From: Streptomyces rubiginosohelvolus
GTDB taxonomy: Bacteria > Actinomycetota > Actinomycetes > Streptomycetales > Streptomycetaceae
Direction: 5' to 3'
NCBI RefSeq assembly: GCF_014649875.1
Contig: NZ_BMTW01000007.1
Coordinates: forward strand, 266,818 to 330,817
DNA length: 64,000 nt
This document shows positions 57,850 through 64,000 of this stretch, in pieces; the first letter of the stretch is position 1; every line of letters starts with the position of its first letter. The position numbers and the translations under genes are program-made. A model generated the notes under the pieces. It saw only the letters and a program-made list of their open reading frames with translations. It did no database searches and was not told the origin of the DNA.

Positions 57850-58934
57850 CAGAAGACCACCACCGAGCGGAGGACGTCGCCGTCGTGCATGCGGGCGAAG
57901 GCCTGCTCGATGTCGCCGAGTCCGATGGTCTCGGTGACGAAGGCGGCGAGGTCGAGGCGCCCCTGCTGGTGGAGGTCGACGAGCATCGGGAAGTCGCGGG
58001 AGGGCAGGCAGTCGCCGTACCAGGAGGACTTGAGGGAGCCGCCGCGGCCGAAGACGTCCAGGAGCGGCAGTTCGAGCTTCATGTCGGGGGTGGGGACGCC
58101 GACGAGGACGACCGTTCCGGCGAGGTCGCGGGCGTAGAAGGCCTGTTCGTACGTCTCCGGGCGGCCGACGGCCTCGATGACGACGTCGGCGCCGTTGCCG
58201 TCGGTGAGGGCGCGGATCGCCTCGACGGGGTCGGTGGTGCGGGAGTTGACGGTGTGGGTGGCGCCCATCTTCTTCGCCGTCTCCAGCTTGCGGTCGTCGA
58301 TGTCGACCGCGATGATCTTCGCCGCGCCGGCCAGCCGGGCCCCGGCGATCGCCGCGTCGCCGACGCCTCCGCAGCCGATGACGGCGACGGAGTCGCCGCG
58401 GCCGACCTGGCCGGTGTTGATGGCGGCGCCGATGCCCGCCATGACGCCGCAGCCGAGGAGTCCGGCGACCTCGGGGGCCACTTCGGGGTCGACCTTGGTG
58501 CACTGGCCGGAGGCGACGAGGGTCTTCTCCGCGAAGGCGCCGATGCCGAGGGCGGGCGACAGCTCCGTGCCGTCGAGCAGCGTCATCTTCTGCTTCGCGT
58601 TGTGGGTGTCGAAGCAGTACCAGGGGCGGCCGCGCAGACAGGCACGGCACTGCCCGCACACCGCACGCCAGTTGAGGATGACGAAGTCGCCGGGGGCGAC
58701 GTCCGTGACGCCCTCGCCGACCGACTCCACGACGCCCGCCGCCTCGTGGCCGAGGAGGAAGGGGAACTCGTCGTTGATGCCGCCCTGCTTGTAGTGCAGG
58801 TCGGTGTGGCAGACGCCGCACGCCTGGATCTTCACGACGGCCTCGCCGGGGCCGGGGTCCGGGATGACGATCGTCTCGACCCTGACCGGCTCGTTCTTGC
58901 CCGGTGCGATGACCGCTTGCACCTGCTGTGCCAT
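57849..58934 (-). CDS. S-(hydroxymethyl)mycothiol dehydrogenase
   Basis: 361 aa, zinc-dependent medium-chain dehydrogenase. Oxidises S-(hydroxymethyl)mycothiol, the spontaneous adduct of formaldehyde and mycothiol, with NAD. Catalytic zinc ligands: ACGVCHTDLHY and GHEAAG; structural zinc cysteines CGQCRACLRGRPWYC; Rossmann motif VIGCGGVGDAA (about residues 176-186). NWRAVCGQCRAC and FDTHNAKQKMTLLDGTEL match the mycothiol-dependent type instead of the glutathione type. MshC, also encoded in this window, supplies the thiol pathway. Followed by the coupled MBL gene. Confidence 0.93.
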   Translation of the reverse strand: MAQQVQAVIAPGKNEPVRVETIVIPDPGPGEAVVKIQACGVCHTDLHYKQGGINDEFPFLLGHEAAGVVESVGEGVTDVAPGDFVILNWRAVCGQCRACLRGRPWYCFDTHNAKQKMTLLDGTELSPALGIGAFAEKTLVASGQCTKVDPEVAPEVAGLLGCGVMAGIGAAINTGQVGRGDSVAVIGCGGVGDAAIAGARLAGAAKIIAVDIDDRKLETAKKMGATHTVNSRTTDPVEAIRALTDGNGADVVIEAVGRPETYEQAFYARDLAGTVVLVGVPTPDMKLELPLLDVFGRGGSLKSSWYGDCLPSRDFPMLVDLHQQGRLDLAAFVTETIGLGDIEQAFARMHDGDVLRSVVVF

Positions 58935-59004
58935 AACCGTGCTCTCCCTGCTCCCGCGCTTCGCGAAGATCGATCGCGGACCACCGTACGCCTTGGGAGG
59001 GCTG

Positions 59005-59706
59005 CTACGGAGCGAGGACGTCCAGTTCGTGCAGGGCGCCGACCGCGATCTCCTTGGTGATCCGCTCGGCGGCCTCCGGGTCGCCCTCGCGGACCGCTTC
59101 GGCGAGGCGGACGTGCAGGGTGACGGCGGCCGGGTCGGGGTCCTCGAACATCACCTGGTGGTGGGTGCGGCCCGCGAGGACCTCGGCGACGACGTCCCCG
59201 AGGCGGGCGAACATCTCGTTGCCGGAGGCGTTGAGGACGATGCGGTGGAAGGCGATGTCGTGTTCGAGGTAGCCCTCCAGCTGCTGGCCGCGCGAGGTGG
59301 CGACCATGCCGAGGGCCCGTTCGGTGAGCTCGGCGCACTGCTCGGCGGTGGCGTGGCGGGCGGCGAGGCCAGCCGCGACCGGCTCGATCGCGGAGCGCAG
59401 CACGGTGAGGGAGCGCAGCTGGCGGGGGCGGTCGGCGCCGGCCAGGCGCCAGCGGATGACCTGGGGGTCGTACACGTTCCAGGTCTCGGTGGGGCGGACC
59501 GTCACACCGACGCGACGGCGGGACTCGACCAGGTGCATCGATTCCAGGACCCGGATGACTTCGCGGATCACCGTACGGGAGACGTCGAAGCGCTGGGCGA
59601 GCTCGTCGGTGCGCAGCACGCTGCCGGGCGGGCACTGGCCGGAGGAGATCTCCAGACCCAGGGTGTCCAGCACATGTGTATGCAGCCCCTGGCTCTGTGT
59701 GGTCAT
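59005..59706 (-). CDS. gntR: GntR-family (FadR-type) regulator of gluconate genes
   Basis: 233 aa. Winged-helix N-terminus (residues about 10-70: SGQCPPGSVLRTDELAQRFDVSRTVIREVIRVLE) and an FCD ligand domain (about 95-225) with the metal/ligand residues in LEHDIAFHRIVLNASGNEMF. It is divergent from the gluconokinase and gntP genes. Two copies of an AAGTACGACTT-like site lie in the shared gap, so it probably represses both sides and is released by gluconate or 6-phosphogluconate, as for the homologous regulator. Assignment is by context. Confidence 0.9.
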   Translation of the reverse strand: MTTQSQGLHTHVLDTLGLEISSGQCPPGSVLRTDELAQRFDVSRTVIREVIRVLESMHLVESRRRVGVTVRPTETWNVYDPQVIRWRLAGADRPRQLRSLTVLRSAIEPVAAGLAARHATAEQCAELTERALGMVATSRGQQLEGYLEHDIAFHRIVLNASGNEMFARLGDVVAEVLAGRTHHQVMFEDPDPAAVTLHVRLAEAVREGDPEAAERITKEIAVGALHELDVLAP

Positions 59707-59740
59707 GGGTCAAGCCTACGGGGCGGGCCCCGGGAATAAT

Positions 59741-59783
59741 AAGTACGACTTTTACGTCACAGGGTCTTGAATAAGTCGTACCT
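59741..59783. promoter_or_regulatory. Paired GntR operator in the gluconate promoter gap
   Basis: AAGTACGACTT (59741-59751) and AAGTCGTACCT (59773-59783) are inverted copies of one 11-bp element differing at one base; each is itself an imperfect palindrome (AAGT/ACTT). Their centres are 32 bp apart, about three helical turns, on the same face of DNA. Confidence 0.75.
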
Positions 59784-59838
59784 AATAGGTTTCAGTAGCG
59801 CGACGGACCGATGTCGAAGAAGACAGCGAGACACCCCC

Positions 59839-60366
59839 ATGAGCACCGCACCCCGCATGAGCACCCCCCACGTCGTCGTGGTGATGGGCGTAGCAGGAAC
59901 CGGCAAGACCACGATCGGTCCCCTGCTCGCCGCCGCCCTCGGCGTTCCGTACGCCGAGGGCGACGACTTCCATCCCCCGGCGAACATCGCCAAGATGTCG
60001 GCCGGCACCCCGCTGGACGACGACGACCGCTGGCCCTGGCTGGACGCCATCGGTGAGTGGGCACACGGGCGGGCGGGGCTCGGCGGGGTCGTCTCCAGCT
60101 CCGCGCTCAAGCGGGTCTACCGGGACCGGCTGCGGGACGGGGCGCCGGACGCCCTCTTCCTGCATCTGACCGGTGACCGGGCGCTGATCGAGGAGCGGAT
60201 GGCGGACCGCAAGGGCCACTTCATGCCCACCGCGCTGCTCGACTCGCAGTTCGCGACGCTGCAGCCGCTCCAGGCCGACGAGGCCGGGGTGAGTGTCGAC
60301 GTGTCCGGCACCCCCGAGGAAATCACCCAGCGAGCCGTCGCCGCGCTGCGCCGGCTCGACAGTTAA
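59839..60366 (+). CDS. gntK: Gluconokinase
   Basis: 175 aa. Phosphorylates gluconate at C6 with ATP, feeding the pentose phosphate pathway. ATG 59839 (MSTAPRMSTPHVVVVMGVAGTGKTT). P-loop GVAGTGKTT (about residues 17-25), EGDDFHPPANIAKMSAGTPLDDDDRWPWL and FLHLTGDRALIEERMADRKGHFM are characteristic. An alternative ATG six codons later is possible; a longer frame would run through the operator. Followed after 11 nt by gntP. Confidence 0.94.
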   Translation: MSTAPRMSTPHVVVVMGVAGTGKTTIGPLLAAALGVPYAEGDDFHPPANIAKMSAGTPLDDDDRWPWLDAIGEWAHGRAGLGGVVSSSALKRVYRDRLRDGAPDALFLHLTGDRALIEERMADRKGHFMPTALLDSQFATLQPLQADEAGVSVDVSGTPEEITQRAVAALRRLDS

Positions 60367-60377
60367 GGACCATCACC

Positions 60378-61775
60378 GTGACCAGTCTCAGCGTCGAGAT
60401 GCTGGCAGCGGACGCCGCCGAACCGATCACCTCGGCAGGCAACGCTCAGTTGGGCATCGCCGTCCTGGCGGGTATCGCCGTCATCGTTCTCCTCATCACC
60501 AAGCTCAAGATGCACGCGTTCCTGGCGCTGACCATCGGTTCGCTGGCGCTCGGCTCCTTCGCCGGAGCCGCCCCGGGCGACACGATTCTCAGCTTCACCG
60601 CGGGCCTCGGCTCCACGGTCTCGGGCGTGGGCGTCCTGATCGCGCTCGGCGCGATCCTCGGCAAGCTGCTCGCCGACTCCGGCGGGGCCGACCAGGTCGT
60701 CGACACCATCCTGGCGAAGGCCAGTGGCCGGGCCATGCCCTGGGCGATGGTCCTCATCGCCTCGATCATCGGCCTGCCGCTGTTCTTCGAGGTCGGGATC
60801 GTGCTGATGATCCCGGTCGTGCTGCTCGTCGCCAAGCGCGGCAACTACTCCCTGATGCGGATCGGGATCCCCGCGCTCGCCGGGCTCTCGGTGATGCACG
60901 GGCTGATCCCGCCGCACCCCGGCCCGCTGGTCGCGATCGACGCCCTGGACGCCAACCTCGGTGTGACGCTGGCGCTCGGTGTGCTGGTCGCCATCCCGAC
61001 GGTGATCATCGCCGGTCCGGTCTTCTCCCGTTACGCCGCGCGCTGGGTGGACATCAAGCCGCCGGAGAACATGATCCCGCAGCGCCCCTCCGAGGACCTG
61101 GAACGCCGTCCGAGCTTCGGCGCGACCCTGGCGACGATCCTGCTGCCGGTCGTCCTGATGCTGCTCAACGCGCTCGTCGAGATCGTGGTCGACAACCCGG
61201 AGAACGGCCTCCAGAAGGTCACCATGGTCATCGGTTCGCCGCTGATCGCCCTGCTCGCGGCCGTGCTGGTCGGGATGTTCACGCTCGGCCGGGCCGCCGG
61301 GTTCACCAAGGACCGGATCGCCGGCACCGTGGAGAAGTCCCTCGCCCCGATCGCCGGCATCCTGCTGATCGTCGGCGCGGGCGGCGGCTTCAAGCAGACG
61401 CTGATCGACGCCGGGGTGGGGCAGATGATCCTGGAGTTCTCCGAGAACTGGTCGATCCCCGCCCTGCTGCTGGGCTGGCTGATCGCCGTCGCGATCCGCC
61501 TCGCCACCGGCTCGGCCACGGTCGCCACGATCTCGGCCGCCGGTCTGGTCGCCCCGCTGGCCGCGGACATGTCGACCTCGCACGCGGCACTGCTGGTGCT
61601 GGCCGTCGGCGCCGGTTCGCTCTTCTTCAGCCATGTGAACGACGCCGGGTTCTGGCTGGTGAAGGAGTACTTCGGCATGAACGTCGGCCAGACGATCAAG
61701 ACCTGGTCGGTGATGGAGACGATCATCTCCGTGGTCGCCATGGCCTTCATCCTGCTGCTGTCGCTGTTGCTGTAG
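60378..61775 (+). CDS. gntP: Gluconate:H+ symporter GntP
   Basis: 465 aa with about 12-14 hydrophobic helices. GTG 60378 after AAGGA. GntP-family signatures include HGLIPPHPGPLV (about residues 175-186) and SLFFSHVNDAGFWLVKEYFG (near 415-434). Takes up gluconate with protons. Second gene of the gntKP operon and likely controlled by the divergent GntR. Ends at the 15-bp hairpin 61802-61836. Confidence 0.96.
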   Translation: MTSLSVEMLAADAAEPITSAGNAQLGIAVLAGIAVIVLLITKLKMHAFLALTIGSLALGSFAGAAPGDTILSFTAGLGSTVSGVGVLIALGAILGKLLADSGGADQVVDTILAKASGRAMPWAMVLIASIIGLPLFFEVGIVLMIPVVLLVAKRGNYSLMRIGIPALAGLSVMHGLIPPHPGPLVAIDALDANLGVTLALGVLVAIPTVIIAGPVFSRYAARWVDIKPPENMIPQRPSEDLERRPSFGATLATILLPVVLMLLNALVEIVVDNPENGLQKVTMVIGSPLIALLAAVLVGMFTLGRAAGFTKDRIAGTVEKSLAPIAGILLIVGAGGGFKQTLIDAGVGQMILEFSENWSIPALLLGWLIAVAIRLATGSATVATISAAGLVAPLAADMSTSHAALLVLAVGAGSLFFSHVNDAGFWLVKEYFGMNVGQTIKTWSVMETIISVVAMAFILLLSLLL

Positions 61776-61801
61776 CCGGTTCCGTACGGCGATGAACGAC
61801 G

Positions 61802-61836
61802 GACGCCCGCCCCGGTACGTCACCGGGGCGGGCGTC
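61802..61836. terminator. 15-bp bidirectional terminator
   Basis: Perfect 15-bp stem (61802-61816 with 61822-61836), loop ACGTC, between the convergent gntP and APC permease genes. Confidence 0.85.
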
Positions 61837-61883
61837 TCGCGTGCGTACGCCGCGCGTGCTCACGTCGCGCGTACGGGGGTGTG

Positions 61884-63455
61884 TCAGCGGTGGGACGCCT
61901 CGCTCTCGGCCGCCTTCTCCAGTTGGAACGCCTCGTTGCCGAGGCCGATCCGGGCGTGCACCTCGGGCTTGGCCCTGCGCAGCACCGCCCCGTACACCAG
62001 GCCGCCGGCGAGGGCGAGGATGATCACGCCGGGCAGCAGCCAGTTGAGGGCCGAGCCGGGTCCGGAGCCGACGAGGACGTCGAAGTCGCGGACGGTGAAG
62101 ACGGCGATCGTCAGGAGCGCGAGTCCGGCGAGGGCGGAGGCGACCAGGCGCGGGGCCTGCGCACGGCCGGCGCCGCGCTTGACGAAGAAGGCGATGACGG
62201 CGAAGGAGGCGGCGGCCATCAGCAGGATGACGCCGAGCGCACCGACGTTGCCCATCCAGGTGAACAGCCGCAGGACGGGGGCGGTGGGGTCGCCGACCGG
62301 GTTGTCGTCGGTGAACGCGAACGCCGCGATGATCACGACGGAGACGGCGGACTGGAGCAGCGAACCGGTGCCGGGAGCGCCGCTCGCCCGGTTGGTGCGG
62401 CCGAAGCGGGCGGGCAGCAGGCCCTCGCGGCCCATCGCGAACGCGTAGCGGGCCACGACGTTGTGGAAGCTGAGGAGCGCCGCGAACATCCCGGTGACGA
62501 AGAGGATGTGCAGCACGTCGGTGAAGGTGGAGCCGAGCCGCTCCTCGGTGAGGCCGAACAGCATGCCGGGGCCCTCCTTGAGGGAGGTGTCGGCGATGGA
62601 GCCGGGTCCGGCGGCCACGGTCAGGGCCCAGGAGCTGATGGCCAGGAACAGCGCGGCGTAGCCGACCGCGAGGAACATCACCCGGGAGACCACGATCTGC
62701 GGGCGGCTGGTCTCCTCCGCGTACACGGGGGCCTGCTCGAAGCCGACGAACGCGGCGATGCAGAAGCAGAGCGCGGTGCCGAGCCCGGCGCCGGTGAGGG
62801 TCTCGGGGTTGAAGGCGTGCAGCGACAGGCCCTCGGGGCCCGGCTTGCCCACGGCGGCGATGTCGAAGATCACGACGAGGGCGCATTCGATGACCAGGAG
62901 GACGCCGAGGACCTTGGCGTTGAGGTCGATCTTCAGCCAGCCGAGGACGCCGACGACGGCGGCCGAGACCAGGGCCGGTATCCACCACGCCAGCTCGATG
63001 TCGAGGTAGGTGGCGAAGATGCCGGAGACCTCGAAGCCGAGGATCCCGTAGATGCCGACCTGCATCGCGCTGTACGCCACCAGCGCCACGAGCGAGGCCC
63101 CTGCGCCGGCGGTCGGGCCGAGCCCCCGGGCGATGTACGCGTAGAACGCCCCGGCGTTGTGGACGTGCCGGCTCATCTCCGCGTAGCCGACGCTGAACAG
63201 CATCAGGACGACGCCCAGGATGATGTAGAGCAGCGGCTGACCGACGATGCCCATCACGCCGAAGACCGTGGGCATCACGCCCGCGACCACCATCAGCGGG
63301 GCGCTGGCCGCCACCACCGACAGGAGGAGGCCGGGGGTGCCGAGGCGGTTCGCGCGCAGGGCGCGGTCCTCGCCCTTGTAGGTGTTGATCCCGCCGGTAT
63401 CGGCCGTCCCCCTGGTGGTGCCGGTCTCGCTGGAAAATGAACTGCCGGTCGACAT
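61884..63455 (-). CDS. APC-superfamily amino acid permease
   Basis: 523 aa, about 12 membrane helices. ATG 63455 (MSTGSSFSSETGTTRG). A Thr/Ser/Gly-rich cytoplasmic N-terminus of about 40 residues precedes helix 1, whose unwound region is SVVAASAPLMVVAG (about residues 46-59); FVGFEQAPVYAEET (about 230-243) is the helix 6 unwound motif of the family. A charged C-terminal tail ends the chain. The substrate is a cationic, aromatic or branched amino acid by family; not determinable. Upstream gene on the same strand is the truncated hypothetical gene, 92 nt away. Confidence 0.9.
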   Translation of the reverse strand: MSTGSSFSSETGTTRGTADTGGINTYKGEDRALRANRLGTPGLLLSVVAASAPLMVVAGVMPTVFGVMGIVGQPLLYIILGVVLMLFSVGYAEMSRHVHNAGAFYAYIARGLGPTAGAGASLVALVAYSAMQVGIYGILGFEVSGIFATYLDIELAWWIPALVSAAVVGVLGWLKIDLNAKVLGVLLVIECALVVIFDIAAVGKPGPEGLSLHAFNPETLTGAGLGTALCFCIAAFVGFEQAPVYAEETSRPQIVVSRVMFLAVGYAALFLAISSWALTVAAGPGSIADTSLKEGPGMLFGLTEERLGSTFTDVLHILFVTGMFAALLSFHNVVARYAFAMGREGLLPARFGRTNRASGAPGTGSLLQSAVSVVIIAAFAFTDDNPVGDPTAPVLRLFTWMGNVGALGVILLMAAASFAVIAFFVKRGAGRAQAPRLVASALAGLALLTIAVFTVRDFDVLVGSGPGSALNWLLPGVIILALAGGLVYGAVLRRAKPEVHARIGLGNEAFQLEKAAESEASHR

Positions 63456-63547
63456 GGCGGGATGGGTCCCTTTCTCGTGGTTCCTGGTGGTGGGGTGGTG
63501 CCCTTCGTGCGGCATTGCGTGCTGTGCTGCGTGCTGCGTTGGGTGCT

Positions 63548-64000
63548 TCACGGGGTGCCGAGTGCGTACGTGCGCGCGGCCGTGAACGCCGCGTGGGGCT
63601 CGTGGCCGGAGTACGACCAGGGCGCGGGGGTGGCGTAGGAGCCGATGCGGTGGAAGAGGGCGGCGGCCTCGGCGGGCCGGCCCTCGCAGACCTTGGCGTG
63701 GGCCAGGAAGTTCAGGTCGAGGCGGTGGCGCGGGTGGTCGTCGCGCTCCCACTCCAGCCACCAGTCGAAGGCGGCCTTCATCACCTGGCGGGCCCGGCGG
63801 CCGGACCAGTGCTCGGAGCGCGCCGGGTCGTCGGGCTCGATGCCGGCGGCGACGAGGACGCGGTAGCGCTCGGCGTGGGCGACGACCGGGAGTACGGCCA
63901 GCGGGGAGTCGGCGGGGGCCAGTTCGGCGGCCCAGGCCGCGAAGTCGTACACCTCGTGGAGCGGGTCGTGGCCGCTCTCGGGGTTGCTCTCGGCCAGCAG
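63548..64000 (-). CDS. Hypothetical protein, 5' part cut by window edge
   Basis: At least 150 residues; the frame is open through the edge of the window (the visible GTG at 63952 is internal, since upstream codons LLAESNPESGHDPLHE continue in frame). Helical, with several aromatic residues (WWLEWERDDHPRHRLDLNFLAHAKV and RIGSYATPAPWSYSGHEPHAAF). The helix-rich pattern could suggest a TPR-like scaffold or a domain with tryptophans at a pocket, but I do not recognise the family. It ends 92 nt before the APC permease start on the same strand. Confidence 0.7.
   Translation of the reverse strand: MLAESNPESGHDPLHEVYDFAAWAAELAPADSPLAVLPVVAHAERYRVLVAAGIEPDDPARSEHWSGRRARQVMKAAFDWWLEWERDDHPRHRLDLNFLAHAKVCEGRPAEAAALFHRIGSYATPAPWSYSGHEPHAAFTAARTYALGTP

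Overview
The window is very GC-rich with G/C at nearly every third codon position. It carries chaplins, a complete Pup-proteasome system, mycothiol genes and the gyl glycerol operon, which together point to a Streptomyces chromosome (core region, not a mobile island). No insertion sequence, integrase, CRISPR array or phage gene was seen.

Region 1 (1-21.7 kb) is the actinobacterial protein-quality-control neighbourhood, read mostly on the minus strand: arc (proteasomal ATPase), dop, pup, prcB, prcA, then pafA, two FKBP isomerases, pafB-pafC, a zinc-ribbon protein, a one-helix membrane protein, tatA, tatC, a lipid kinase and the helicase helY (cut by the window edge). The order matches the mpa-dop-pup-prcBA-pafABC-tatAC-helY order of mycobacteria. 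An MFS exporter with its divergent LacI-type regulator sits between prcA and pafA. Upstream of arc are a ferredoxin, a secreted protein and trmI. Pup is encoded with a C-terminal glutamate, so it needs no deamidation before ligation.

Region 2 (21.7-31.1 kb) holds an M50/CBS membrane protease, a RecB-like nuclease, an orphan response regulator, an orphan oligopeptide-binding lipoprotein, a HAD phosphatase and the cobalamin-dependent methionine synthase metH.

Region 3 (31.3-36.5 kb) is the glycerol regulon: gylR (IclR family), then glpF, glpK and glpD. A 17-bp imperfect palindrome occurs before both gylR and glpF and is the likely GylR operator. Seven CAYRCC hexamers lie between gylR and glpF.

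Region 4 (36.5-49.9 kb) contains two luciferase-like oxidoreductases, a PAC2 protein, a large secreted GH31 glycosidase with an NPCBM module, and mshC (mycothiol ligase). mshC follows a conserved three-gene module: a kinase-fold protein, DUF3090 and a histidine phosphatase. A CorA transporter, a ferritin-like protein and an aldo/keto reductase complete the region.

Region 5 (49.9-64 kb) has a RecD2-like protein that has lost its Walker A and B residues, two tightly divergent small genes, the chaplin pair chpC-like/chpH, an M20 peptidase, tRNA-Leu(GAG), an RluA-type pseudouridine synthase, S-(hydroxymethyl)mycothiol dehydrogenase coupled to an MBL hydrolase (formaldehyde detoxification), a gluconate regulon (GntR, gluconokinase, GntP) with a paired operator, an APC permease and a truncated hypothetical gene.
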